Below are positions 49,543 through 61,930 of a DNA stretch of 64,000 nucleotides, in pieces. The notes under the pieces are model-generated. The model made no database searches. It was not told the origin of the DNA and saw only the letters and a program-made list of their open reading frames with translations. The translations under genes were made by a program, and so were the position numbers. This DNA comes from Siphonodentalium dalli (taxonomy: Eukaryota; Mollusca; Scaphopoda; Gadilida; Siphonodentaliidae): the NCBI GenBank assembly GCA_032622095.1, contig CP136064.1, forward strand, positions 129,693,605-129,757,604, read 5' to 3'. The stretch's first letter is position 1, and every line of letters starts with the position of its first letter.

Positions 49543-50436
49543 TGATATCTGGTTGGGAGAGATAAAACACTGAACTACACACTTCTGTTAATGCCTTATA
49601 CTTTATGGGAGATCTGAAAGGATAATATCCCAATGCTCTCATGTCACAATCCGATTAACTTGACACACGAGAGTGGTTCTCCAACAAAATAAACACCATG
49701 CATATTACATCGTGGTAATCTAAATCCATGTACACAGAGGAGAATCAAAAGATGGGGACATGAAGTAATTGTAGCCCCCCCCCCCCCCCTCTTCATTAAA
49801 TGCTGCACAAATTAATGTATCAAATTTGCATTGGGAAATGTGTCACTTCTAAGGTTGAGCCTGCCTCCAATCCACATATTGCCCTTAATTTCATAAACCC
49901 CTGTTCACCTACCAGAAGTTAGCAATATATTTTGAACATAATGGTACCAAGTTGTGAGAGAATAAAAAGTGAGTTGCATGCAGTTTGCTGTTTGCTATTA
50001 ATAAGTGAAAGCATTCTGCATCTCAAATAACTGTCATTTTCTGTGAGAAGAACATTGACATCAAACGAATGACAAGAAAACTAATCAAGGAGAACACCGT
50101 ATTGACAGGAGATAGTGTGTCACGATATTACATACGGGAATGACATGACGGCCAATACAAAGCTGCAATTCAGATCACAATCTCCTATGCATTCCAATGA
50201 TAATAACAAGAGAGTGACACAGATTTAGATGGTACTCAGGAATATCTACGTTTCTTGAGTAATTTTCGTTTACCTTTTGTATTTAAGGGGGTTTTCCACA
50301 CATGAGCGAGTCAGGAGATGGAAAGTTTAGATGGACCTACACAGAAAACTACTTAATTGTTAAGCTAGTGCACCACATGAAGGAATCCTTGCTATCTGAA
50401 GACCACATCAAGCATAATATAAACAACAAAAATATA
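49543..50436. other. gene-free stretch with a 15-nt poly-C run
   Basis: No exon was recognised; poly-C lies at 49775-49789. Confidence 0.4.
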
Positions 50437-53400
50437 ACGATCGGCCGATCACGATCGGCAGATGTTTAACCCATACCTTGGCGATACTGATTAGCTATTT
50501 TTATAAATCCTTACACCAACCTTTTCATGAGTGCAAAAGTTTCAATAATTCACACCTTACTATTAAGGTCACAAGTGGAATCAGACTTATTGGGCACCTT
50601 GCTCACATAAACACAACAGGAACACAGATGTGGCATTCGATTTCAACCTATTAGGTCACTCCAACACAGATATGTCTTATAGAGTGATAAAGCTAATTTA
50701 AAGCTCAATCCATAGTCAGAGAGAAGCACCATAGCAGTTAAAGTCAAAATAGTTAAGACATTAAGTAGATAAACATCATAGCAACTCCATTTATTTGCTT
50801 ATTACATTGGAATGTGAGACATAACATATTATGTTTTTTTTTAATATTGTTATTTTTTTTATTATGTTTTGTGTTAGCTGCATATTAAAAATTCTTGGGA
50901 TCATTTAGATGGGAGAAAAGGGTTAATATTTCCAATTCAAAAACCAATCAATACCTGAACAACTATACAAGTAAGGGGTGTATATACCTGGATATAAAAT
51001 GATTGATAATGATTGGATATAAAATGTTTTAATGCAGAATTTTCAGATAGCTAGAGGTAGGATATGAGATTGATCAGATTGAAAATATTAGATTCATTAC
51101 ATTGGATAGCATACTGTATGACTATGGAATGGAGTGGGTTAATTTTCTTCTAAGCTGATAATTGGAAAGATATAATGTATGTAAACAGCGGAAATATAAT
51201 TAAAGTTATGGTTAATATTATCAAAACCATTCAATCGATATCAAAATCTATACAGGTGAAGAATGTGTCATCATTAACATGGATGCAATTATTTATATAG
51301 TGATCGTGTGAAAAATATTTAGTTATCACATTGTGTCAACAGGATTGACCAGTGGAGGATGTTATTATTTTTAAGCAAATAAACCAAATGACCCTCACTA
51401 TTGTATGCCAAGAACTATAAACATAATCAATGGAAATATTTTAGTTATGAAATCGGATAGAATGGGGTTAATCTTACCCAAACTAATGAACTCATAAACA
51501 CAACGAGAGGCCGATCTCGATCGGCAGATGTTAACCCATCCCTTGGCGAAAGTAAATTACTCTGATCTGAATCATAAATGAGAGTTTTGATGTTGATTTA
51601 TAGAGTATACTGTTAGGTACTATTATAGACAATGCACATAACACAAATTATTGGAATTTATGTGTCACTCACATTTATATAAGAGAATGCACTGGAATAG
51701 GATCTGTAATGCTGAACCACCACATCCTTGGGTTAAATGTGACAAGGTGACCTGGACATGCAATACTTGGTCAAGAGATTCCAATATAACAGCCATCAAG
51801 ATAAACACCTCACTGCTGACCGATTAGTATCAATTATACAGCAGAGATGTCAACAAATCACAGGCTTATGTTAAATAGGGCAAGGAATTCAAACTAAATT
51901 TTTTTTTTAAGAGTGAATATTTTTTTTCGAAAAAGGGCCAGTTAAAAATAGTCTGATCAAACACATATTCAACCTCGATCTGTCTTTTGTGCTCTGAAAT
52001 TCATATACAAAATTTGGTTCCGATCAGATAGAAAATGTTCGAGTTATCGCACCATGTGTAAAGTGTCTACAGACAAACAGACGGATGGACTAATGACAGT
52101 TGGTCAATCCGGATGTTGACACTTCCATACTATGATATGGGTAAACATAAAAATTAGTCTTTTGTGGGTACTTAAGTATCAATTTTCCCCATCTCCACTA
52201 GCATGGGCATGCATTTGATTTTTTTGTCTGTGAAACACTGGACAAACATGACAAAATATGTGATAAAACACAATTTATTCCCATCTTTCCTGGCATAGAG
52301 ACCTCTCAGAAATCCAGACTAAGAGTGCAAATTAATTACTGGTACATAGAGCTGCAGCCTGTATACCAACATCCTATAAAAGTATATCTGGTTACACTTC
52401 ACAGTGATGGCTAAAAATAACTATAATTATCAATTATACAGATTTACTGTTTGTCTCTCACAGAGCGAAAGTGATACCACTGATAATCAATTAGCTGTAG
52501 GCTGCTATGGTTATCTGTTGAATTCTTAGTTGAAAAAGGGCCATAACTCTTGTATAAAATGTCAGATCTAACCCATATTCAAACTCGATCTGTATTTTGA
52601 GTTGAGAAACTCACATACTAAATTTGAGTCCTATCAGTTGAAAAATGGTAGATTTTGCGAAGCATGCATGAATTATATGTCAAAGGGCCATAACTCCAAT
52701 AAAAAATATCGGATCAAACCCATATTCGAACTCGATCTGTATTTTGGGCTGATAAACTCGCATACTTTTGGTTCCGATCAGATGAAAATTGTTTGAGTTA
52801 TGACAGCATGCATGAATTCGAAATCGAAAAAGGGCCATAACTCTGTATAAACAACTCGGATCAAACCCATATTCGAACTCGATCTGTATTTTGGGCTGAG
52901 AAACCCATATACAAAATTTGGTTCAGGTCGGATAGAAATTGTTCGAGTTATCGCACCATGCGTAAAGTGTCTACAGACAGACAAACAGACTGACGGACGG
53001 ACTAACGACGAGTGGCCAATCCGGACAACGACACTATGTTTACCATACTATGGTATGGGTAAGCATAAAAAGTCTACAAAAAGCATGTCATTGGATTTAG
53101 CAAAACCCATACAATAAGTCAGTCTTTAATGTCATGAACCTGTTTCAACAAAGGGGTTAACTTAATATTGCACAGAACACAGAATGGACCAGAGAGTCAT
53201 CAATCACAGTTTTGTCAGATTTTATCAACATACTATGTGAGCCATGCTATCTATCTAGTGTCCAGCTAAACATAACTCATTGCCAATAATACTCTCTCTG
53301 TGTAATAAGAACTTCTCTTCTAAGCTCACAGTGCAGGCATTAATTACATTATCAGTTACTTGAATTTTAAATAGCCATAAAATATATGGGATCAAACTCA

Positions 53401-54200
53401 AATTTGAACCTGATCTGTATTTTGGGGTGAGGACCATATGTACCAAATTTGGTGCTGATCAGATGAAAAATATTTAAGTCAACACAGCTTGGATGAATTC
53501 TATTTAAAAACAAGAGCAGAAAGGGTTAACTAAACGATACCAAAAACCATACAGATGAAGAACATGCTAAGAAAAACCTAGGTAAGAAATATGAGGCATA
53601 TCAGAAGAAAATTGTTTGACTTTAATAGATGCCTCAGATAGCATTTGTGTGCAGGGTTAATTATTTTCTAAACCGATTAACCAATCGATACCAAAAACTA
53701 TACAGGTGAGGTGTGTGTCATCATAAACCTACATATCAAATATGAACACAATTGGACAAAAAATACTTTAGATACAGCATCGGATAGCTCATGCCTATGT
53801 GTGGATGCAAAGTGTTAATAATTTCTAAACTGATAAACCGATCGATACCAAAAACTATACAGTTGAGGAGTGTGTCATCATAAACATGCACAAAAAAATT
53901 TGAACACGATCCTATAAAAAATATTTGAGTAATTGAATCGGATAGCAAGTGTCTACAGACGTTCGTCTGTCCGTCCGTCTGTCATAAACATGCACATAAA
54001 ATTTGAACACGATCCTATAAAAAATATTTGAGTAATTGAATCGGATAGCAAGTGTCTACAGACGTTCGTCTGTCCGTCCGTCTGTCTGTCCATTCACAGA
54101 CGGACGGACAGATGGACAGACGGACGGACAGACGAACGATGGATGGTTGATCCGGACGTCAGCATTATGTGTACCATACATGGTATGGGTACACATAAAA
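50437..54200 (+). mobile_element. ACGAGAGG-family element, copy E3, interrupted by a relative
   Basis: The head (hairpin at 50444-50459, GATGTTTAACCCATACC) is followed by the same block order as E1 and E2. The sequence breaks off at ATAAACACA (51502) and resumes at AGTCTACAAAAAGCATGTCA (53071), exactly where E1 reads on without a break (about 22865-22890). The inserted 1.57 kb is another member of the family. The tail is GACGGACAGACGAACGATGG and GGTATGGGTACACAT with an A-run. The 53950-54110 part has a local duplication of GATAGCAAGTGTCTACAGAC. Confidence 0.7.
51503..53070 (+). mobile_element. ACGAGAGG-family element nested inside E3
   Basis: It begins ACGAGAGGCCGATCTCGATC; the hairpin (51510-51525) keeps its stem although the loop changed from AC to TC. 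It ends GGTATGGGTAAGCAT plus A-run. A second internal tail (GATATGGGTAAACAT, 52137-52151) suggests internal rearrangement or double nesting. 52525-52960 contains three 'GGGCCATAACTC' units. It splits a sequence that is continuous in E1 and E2, so it is a true insertion. Confidence 0.7.
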
Positions 54201-54804
54201 ATGATGACTTTATTCATAGAAAGGAAATTTTGGGAAGAGTGTTCTCGGCAAGTATACAAATTGAGTGGAAATGAATAACTGCCATAAAAAGTACATGATC
54301 TGAACTAGTAAAAGGCTCAAATGACAATAAAATTGAGTTCAATACTGCTTCTAGAATCTCAACATTATGTTTTGTGTGCTAGAAAATTGTGAGAAGTCAT
54401 TACCATGAACTGTTATATCAAGGAACTAGCCCAATGTTGGTATGAGGTCAATCCACTCAAGCTGGGAGCAATCAACTGTATATAGGCCACAGTGTTAGAG
54501 ATAGCTGGTAAGCTGGGAATTTGGCTATGGTTATATGACCTAAAAGTGAGGCTAAAACTCATCTCAACCCAAAAGTTTATATTAATTCTTGAAAATGGAT
54601 GTTCACCATTTTCCAGCGCACACCTAACATAATGTTGAGATTCTAGAAACAGTATTGAACTCAATTAAATTGCCATTCAACCCTTTTACTATTTCAAATC
54701 ATGCACTCTTAATGAAACTTATTCATTTCCACTCAATTTGTATACTTGCTGAGAACGCTATTCCCAAAATTTCCCTTCTAAAACTATGATTAAAGTCATG
54801 TTTT
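54197..54804. repeat. foldback hairpin with ~185 bp arms
   Basis: The left arm (54197-54380) and right arm (54618-54804) are inverted copies; examples are TATACAAATTGAGTGGAAAT against ATTTCCACTCAATTTGTATA, and TCTAGAATCTCAACATTATG against its complement. The ~240 bp loop is unique. It starts exactly at the tail of E3. An 83-codon frame through the right arm is not called. Confidence 0.75.
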
Positions 54805-55553
54805 TGACATTTTTGTTATATAATATGCTTGATGTGGTCTTCATATAGCATACATTCCTTCATGTGGTGTACCAGCATAACAATTAAGTAGTTTTCTGCG
54901 TTGGTCCAACTAAACTGTCCACTTCCTGACATAGTCAGGCATGAAAATCCCTTAAGAAAAATAAATATGAGATTTTCTGTTATACTTCTCTGTTAAGTTT
55001 ATCCACTATCCCATAAAAATTCAAACTTCTCAAACCCATTTAAAAATAAAGTTCCAATACTGAATGTCCATGGTAATATGGATGCCAATTATTATTATTA
55101 AAGGACAAAATTGGGAAGAATATAGAGGAACCAAAATGGAGAAAATAACATCATAACCCAGTCTAATGTCATTACCTAAGAAATTTAATGGCAGACAGCT
55201 GTTACAGATGGGAAATTTTTGCCCAGTCAAAATATTTGGAAACAACTTCTACACTGGCTGTTGCTTTAATGCAGACAATTTTTATTGACATTTGTGACTT
55301 GTAATCTGATTCATTGTGTTCCGAATTAATGATGTTTAACACTGGCAGAATTGAACCAAAATATCTAAATTGTCCGGGTTGCATCCATTGTTGACATATG
55401 CACTCTTAAAGTACTCCTCAAAAACAAAATCACTTCCAAGCAGGCTGGTTACTCAAGAACACACTAAGGCCACTGATTTTCGATAAGAAAATGAAGGGAA
55501 AGAGGGATGGTAAGATGTTTACAACTGTAAACCTGTATGTGATAGATTTGTAC
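54805..55553. other. gene-free stretch
   Basis: AT-rich, with no exon or repeat recognised. Confidence 0.4.
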
Positions 55554-55751
55554 CTGATTGTGTGTGGTTTTAATTTCGTCTGCGATCACTCTCTGCAGGT
55601 CAACATGCACTGCTAATCCCTCAGTTATAGATTTAATATCATCCTGGCCAGGTGGAAACTCAGAATAGAACTCAACAACCTTGTGCTGAGAGGTCTTATC
55701 ATGGTTACATGAGTTCAACTCGAATACTGTCTTTAACAGAGCTTGTGTCAT
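55554..55751 (-). CDS. candidate first coding exon, unrecognised product
   Basis: A 66-codon frame starts MTQALLKTVFELNSC (purine at -3), continues KVVEFYSEFPPGQDD and ends EIKTTHNQ just before a strong donor (CAG|GTACAA). Composition is rich in K, E, D, V and L with a normal amino-acid mix, unlike the AT-driven frames around it. The stretch predicts amphipathic helix. The frame is closed 5' by TAA 21 nt before the ATG, so either this ATG is the start or a weak acceptor (ACAAAG) lies just upstream. It does not match myosin XVIII motor sequence and cannot be joined sensibly to the exon at 47750-47878. I do not recognise the family. A chance frame is possible but less likely than for other frames here. 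Confidence 0.45.
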
Positions 55752-57430
55752 TTCCAAGAATCCCACTTTGTTTTATGAGTCAATTCCCAATGGTAATCAG
55801 TCAGGTTTGAGAATAATTTTCTTGCATCCAGTAGGTAAATTTTCTTCAGTTTAAAATCACATTAGCAAACTCTTGACTCAAATCCCTGTTTTGAAGGTTA
55901 ATTTATAAGGTGATCTGTTGTTCGAATTTTATTATAAATTTATAAGTGATACCATTCTGGATAGAACTGAATTTTTTTTTTAAATGATTTATCCTGATGC
56001 ACATTTCTAAATTACAATTTCTTGCTAAAGAAATTATTTTTAAACCTTTCTAAATACTAAATATTCATTGACAAGTAGTTCCCTTTAGGAAATGTTCAGA
56101 TAATATGAAAAGCAAACATTTGTTGAACTTATTATCTAATTATAGGAATCATTCTGCGCTTGCAGTACTCTGATCATATGCCAGTCTTCTGCTCAGTTTT
56201 TCTGAACACTGCACCAGATGACCATTCCAATATAAACTTTAACACCGCTCCAGATGATCATTCAATATAAACTTTTATAACTGAGTGGCACATCCATTTA
56301 GTAAAGAATGGGTTAATACCATTTTTCTATAGTAACTACAATATTTCTGCATTACAGCAGACTATCGCATGACATTAATTATTTAGATTTATGATATAAT
56401 ATTATATTTAGTTGAGGTATATAGATTCTGAATGATGATCGTTCCTTTCAATAATAAATTATTATTACTCCATCAACTGACTTGCATGTTAGAGAATGAA
56501 TCTAATCAGATCCTTTAATTCAAATTCCACAGAAGCACAGTAAAATCCAATGCTGCACAATACCCCCAATATCCTATGTTACTCCAAGATACTCAGATAT
56601 TCCTAGGAAGTTTATATACAAAGTGAAGGGACACAGAGATGATTGAGAGAGCACTGTCACAGCAAGCCAATATCAATATCAGGGTCCCTGTCACACAAGA
56701 GGGAAATACAGCTTGAGACAAAAGAGGGTGATCATTTCTAACTCAATATGAAGCTGAAATCACTTATAATTCAGGCCACTATTTAATCAAGTGTATACTA
56801 GGGCGCTATTTGTCAACTAAAATGACATCATTATGGGCAGCCTAGGTCATCAAGATGTTCTGAAAACTCTTAGCTTCATGCCCCTGGCAGATATTTTGCA
56901 TTTGATTGATTTGGCTCAAGTTGGCATACTGCCTTCAAGTACCCTCAGGCAAAATTTACTTTAAAAGGATCACTGGTCATAATGATTATTGATTATCTTG
57001 TTTACATCTCAAACAATAGAGTGTTATTCTCCTAAAAGTCAATGAAAGTAAACAATAGAACACCTGCTGGGGAAGAATGTAATAAGATTCGACATTAGCA
57101 GTTCATTTAACTTTATATATTCATAAAAGATTTTTTATTGGGCATCCAAAAATAAAATGACCACTATAAATTAATTTATTCCATAAATGATTTCAAAAGT
57201 GTAGTTACAATTTTCAAATAAAAGGCCGTCCGGCCACAGTGTCCCCCGAAAAAGTGGCTTCATTGGGGGCATCAGCTTTTCTGAAAAAAATGACAAGGAC
57301 CCTAAATCCAATACTAAATTTCAGAACAATCCAACCAGTGTCCCCAGAAATGGTACACGCAAACTATATAAGAAATCATTGGAAAAAAGTTCATATTATA
57401 TTTTCATATAAGAAATCAATATTCCATATT
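55752..57430. other. gene-free stretch
   Basis: No exon was recognised. 57230-57310 resembles 30485-30545 (CAGTGTCCCCCGA-AA-GTGGC), a small dispersed repeat. Confidence 0.4.
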
Positions 57431-57434
57431 TGAG

Positions 57435-58770
57435 AGCAACCAGACAAAAATGGGTGGATCATACCCATATTCGAACTTGATCTGTATTTCAAGCTGATAA
57501 ACTCATATACCAAATTTGATTCAGATATGATCACACAAACTAAAGTTATCATCCGGAAACCAGAAATTGACAAGGATTCTAAGTCGTAAAAGGACCATAA
57601 CTCTCACAAAAATGGGCAAACCCATATTCGAACCTGACCTGTATTTTGGGCTGATAAACTATCATACTACATTTGTTTCAGATATGATCACACAAACTAA
57701 AGTTATCATCCAGAAACCAGAAATTGACAGGATTCCAAGTCGAAAAAGGGCCATAACTCAAGCAAAATAGGCGGATTGTACCCATATTCGAACTTGACCT
57801 GTATCTCGAGCTGATAAACGCACATTCCAAATTTGGTTAGGATATGATCACACAAACTGAAGTTATCATCCGCAAACCAGAAATTGACAGGATTCCAAGT
57901 GGAAAAAGGGCCACAACTCTCGCAAAAATGGGCGGAGCAAACCCATATTCGAACTTGACCTGTATATAGGGCTGATAAACCAACATACCAAATTTGGTTC
58001 AGATATGATCACACAAACTGAAGTTATCATCCGGAAACCAGAAAATTACAAGATTCTAAGTAAAATAAAACGTCGGTAGACCTCATGTCCGCCTCTAAGC
58101 GTCGGCTCGATACGACCGTTGTTTGCGCATAAAAACCTGTCTTTAGTGCTAGTAAACCTACATACCAAATTTCATTCAGTACACATTTACTAAAGTTATC
58201 ATCCGGAAACCTCAAATTGGCAAAAATTCTAAGTAAAAAAGGGACATAACTCTGGTGAAAATTGGCGGGCGGAACCCGAATTCGAACTTGACCTGTGTTT
58301 TGCTGGGAGAAAGACACATACCAAATTTGGTTTAAATCTGATTAACTCTATAAAGTTATCATCCGGACACCAACTTTTGGTGTTTTATATGTCGGGTCGG
58401 CGGACAAAAAAGGGCCATAACTCTCGCAAAAATTATCGGATTAAACCGAAATTCGAACTTGAGCTGTATTTCGATATAAGTAATCCACAAAAACGGGTTT
58501 TGCATATAAACAATCCAAAATCAAGTTATCATCCGGAAACCAAAAAGCAGAAGAAAAACTGAATTTTCTATGTCGAAAAATGGGCATAAAGGGCCAAAAA
58601 TGGTCCGGCAGAACCCAAGTTCGAACTTGACCTGTGTTTTGCTGGGAGAAAGTAATATACCAAATTTGGTTTGAATCCGATTAACTCTACTAAAGTTATC
58701 ATCCGGAAACCAACTTTCAGGGGTTTTCTAAGTAAAAAAAAGGGGCATAACTCTGGTGAATTGTGCACTG
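57435..58770 (+). repeat. tandem array of ~155 bp 'CCATAACTC' units
   Basis: Eight or nine degenerate units each run AAGTCGAAAAAGGGCCATAA, CTC, (A/C)GCAAAAATGGGCGGA, ACCCATATTCGAACTTGACC, TGTATTT, CTGATAAAC, CATACCAAATTTGGTT, TATGATCACACAAACT and AAGTTATCATCCGGAAACCA. Later units (58050-58770) are more diverged. Minus-strand frames reading KYRSSSNLG come from the ACCCATATTCGAA block and are not genes. Confidence 0.85.
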
Positions 58771-59576
58771 TATTTCTATCATTTCTTCATTCCACAAAGT
58801 AGACCAGATATTCAGCCATAGTGGTATCGATATAAATAGAAAGCCTGTGTTGTTATGGGAAAAGTGTTCCACAAAATCAGACCTGTATGCAATTTCTATT
58901 TGAACACTTAAAGAAATGTCATTATTATTCTTTTTTATGGCATTACAATAGTTTTTGATTCATTTATTATTGGGTGGCGTTAACCATGCAACTGGAGTTG
59001 TCATCCCATCACTGACATATAAATGGAAACAAAGGGCCATAACTTTGACAAAAATCATCAGACCAAACTGGATATAAACTTAGCATATATTTTATGTGGA
59101 CAAAACTCCATGCATAGTCCGATTTAATTCAATATCTATCATTTATGGCATAGGAAGTATGCTAGGGTACCATAATTTCCAAATTTTTCCAATAGATTTT
59201 GAACACAACTGTATATTTGAGAATGTCAAAGGTTAAACAAGCAAGAATAAATGACACAACTATGAATAAGTAGCTTTATGAACCTGTAATGGCATTAAGG
59301 ACTGACCGTTAAGATGTTTGTCAATATAAACTGAGTATTATAAAAGCTGTCATTATTAGTCACTCCGTCACCTGTACTATACATTCCTCCAGAGATCAAA
59401 CTGATTAAATTTGTTCTCTTATTAACACTTTATTTGCCATTTGATTGTGGGTGGACACATTGTGCAGCGAATAGTCCATTGAATAATGATTAGTTGTATA
59501 TTGTGTTTAATATAACTATATGGGGATCCCATGTGGCTCCATTGTAATTAAAGGTATGCCACAATAGGCCAACATA
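58771..59576. other. gene-free stretch
   Basis: One isolated degenerate 'AAAGGGCCATAACTTTGACA' unit at about 59030-59150; otherwise nothing recognised. Confidence 0.4.
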
Positions 59577-59830
59577 AAGATGCACAGCAATGGTGAAGCT
59601 GGTTTGAATTCTGAATAGTGCAGGTTTGAGATCCACACACAGGGAATGTATTAAACTTGCTTCATGTTTCTGGGCAAGCTTGACAGTTACATTCCAGGGC
59701 CAAAAGTGTTCTATGTGCTGTGGAATGACTTCCTAGTGAAATTAACCCTGTGCACTGTCTTTCTTGCACCAAAAATACTGGCATTGTGATATGGGCTAGC
59801 AGCTCCAATCAGAATAATACATATGAAGGC
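59577..59830 (+). repeat. possible tRNA-derived SINE
   Basis: ATGGTGAAGCTGGTTTG (A-box-like, near 59590) is followed at near-tRNA spacing by GCAGGTTTGAGATCC (B-box-like, 59622-59636). A body with TTCTGGGCAAGCTTGAC resembles the '-GGGCAAG-' core of many invertebrate SINEs. The 3' end is not defined. Confidence 0.35.
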
Positions 59831-60151
59831 GACTGTAACAAATTCACGTCACCAGGAACCAGCCTAGGGGGCGACGTGGGCGAAATAGTCGCCCTGTGTG
59901 GCCGCAAGTCTCCCTGAAATGACGTCAGGGAGAAGTGGATGTCTCCCTAAAAAAAAAAAAAACCTGCACGTCACTGAGCATATATTGACCAGATTGAACA
60001 ATTATGGGATGCAACCACCTACAATATGATAAGGGTAATATAATGGTCATTTACACCATCCTCTTCACGCTATATATGGGTGATCTTTAGCAAAATATGA
60101 GTATGGTGCTTCATGGATCAGATGACCAGGTACATACATTACAAACATATG

Positions 60152-60305
60152 TACAGTAATGCCCTAAGTAATCGACTCCTTAAACACAGCAGAATTATGG
60201 GTAAATTTTCAGGATTTAGTCGGAAATATGGCTTGTTGCCACTCATCGGAAAGCTCTCCCCGAGAGCTTTCCGATGAATGGCAACAAGCCATATTTCCGA
60301 CTAAA
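60152..60305. repeat. palindrome-derived MITE, copy 2
   Basis: It starts TACAGTAATGCCCTAAGTAA. The first half is the reverse complement of the right half of 38247-38400. From 60215 it becomes a perfect hairpin of about 40 bp stems centred on CTCTCCCCGAGAG, flanked by GGCTTGTTGCCA and its complement. The right end stops at CTAAA without the AGTAATC terminus, so most of the right arm is missing. Confidence 0.75.
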
Positions 60306-60835
60306 TTATCCATCACCCAATTAATCTTAACTCAGATTGATATATGAATGCTGTCAAGTAACTCAACAGCTACAGTTCTGAGATCTTATCACATCAAGAT
60401 GCATGTCTTAATGCTGTTCAACTTCGCTGATCGTTTGCTTTAATAATAGACCTATGAAGCTTAAGATTTTGTACCTATAACAGCTGTTTGGATTGACTTG
60501 ATCTAGTTTTATTTCGGATGCTGAATTTGTTTCCATTGGAAGTAAATGTTACTATAGATCAAATGTATTTGCTTAGTACTATAGATCACAAATTAAAAAA
60601 AAAATTATGTTCATTTCTCTTGAATAAAAGCAACAAAAAAACAGATGGTAAGTGGATTCTCCCCTATCTTTTTATATAGATTAAGGAATATCAAATAATA
60701 ACCTTAACTAAAGAAACCAGACATAAGATTCTATCCTTGAGATAAGGGCCAAATAAATGTAGACACCCAACCACGCCCCTCTCTACCCTACTCAATGAAG
60801 GACCGACCATAAAAGCCGAGTCATCAAACACTTAC

Positions 60836-60859
60836 CTTCATCAAATTTTTAGGCTTCAT
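60836..60859 (-). CDS. possible short first coding exon (MKPKNLMK)
   Basis: On the minus strand AAAATGAAGCC opens a frame of eight codons (MKPKNLMK) that ends at an excellent donor, AAG|GTAAGTG. A purine at -3 gives an acceptable start context. The frame is also open upstream (…SWIFSYK), so it might be an internal exon. It cannot be joined in phase to the frame at 55554-55751 unless that exon uses another acceptor. The evidence is one start word plus one splice site, so chance is likely. Confidence 0.25.
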
Positions 60860-61539
60860 TTTGTATGAGAAAATCCATGAAAGTGCACAGGTAGACAGTA
60901 CTAGACACATCAGAGACCTTTTACATTACACCAAAGGTAAACCTATCTGTCAATGTCTTGTTTTAGTGGTTAATTATAGAAGTAATATAATGAATCTGCA
61001 TTCAATGTGTATCATAACTTTGCCATATGTGCACTTACACATAAAAAGCCTCTTTCCCTTTTTGGATGTAGACTTTAAAATTTTAAATTCATTTTAGAAA
61101 CATAAATCAGATTTCCCAATAAAAGATGGTAATGACTTTATTGAATTTTAATAGTAGTAAATATATAATTCATTAACATACAAATAGTTAAGATCATTAA
61201 TACTCTTAAATTATTGGAGACTAAGAAGAGGGGTTTTTAAATAGACATGGCTCATTTGAACCTCCAAGTTGAGTCCATGTTATTTGAGAAGATACAGTAG
61301 GTCAAGACATTCATATTATTTTGACCATTCTGGTATGCATTTTAGCCAACTAAAGATCCATTCCAGTATGAATTTTCGTAAGTTGCTTGCTTGTTCAGTA
61401 TGATAACTTAGGTAATTAGGTAGTTGGTGTACCAATACTTTTTGTACCCGGTATTAAAATATAGTGTAACTGATTTCACTTGGGTTAATCTCTTCAGGTG
61501 ATTTGTCACATGCATGAACAGATCAGACACCTTATATTG
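60860..61539. other. gene-free stretch
   Basis: AT-rich, with nothing recognised. Confidence 0.4.
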
Positions 61540-61544
61540 AATAA

Positions 61545-61930
61545 TATTAATAGCTCCCATCTAGAGTTGATCCCAAACACGTCTGTAAATTTTCAAAACA
61601 TTTCGCCAATAATTGAATGTGGGCTGCATGGTGTGCCAATGGATTCAAATGTGAAACCCACTGGTGGCCATGTTTTTTAACAGAATTCGGAAAATATGGC
61701 AACTCCCATCTAGAGGTCACTCAGAAGATCCATATGAAGTTTGGTGAAGATCGGATGAGAGCATTGATCTGTAGGGTGTGCTAAAGGATATTGTTGACAG
61801 ACATACGCACACATGATGGACAATTGGGAAAAAATTGATGGCTCCCATCTGAAGGTCACCCCGAAAATCCAAATATAGTTTGGTGATGATCGGATGAGAT
61901 GTGACCTGTAGGGCATGCAGTACACGGTTA
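61545..61930 (+). repeat. AAGATGGC-family array, decayed
   Basis: About 2.5 units share AGCTCCCATCTAGAG, GTCTGTAAATTTTCAAAACA, GGATTCAAATGTGAAA, GATCCATATGAAGTTTGGTG and GATCGGATGAGA with the 39.9 kb array. The ATGGC motif itself is lost here (CCCACTGGTGGCCATG). It lies between TTAA words at 61484 and 61964, but their flanks are only weakly inverted, so no TTAA element is called. Confidence 0.7.

Noticed and set aside
54413-54664. Minus-strand frame containing HYVRCALENGEHPF, reminiscent of myosin 'HFIRC'
   Set aside because: It spans the arm and loop of a foldback, has no splice sites in phase, and the rest does not resemble a myosin motor.
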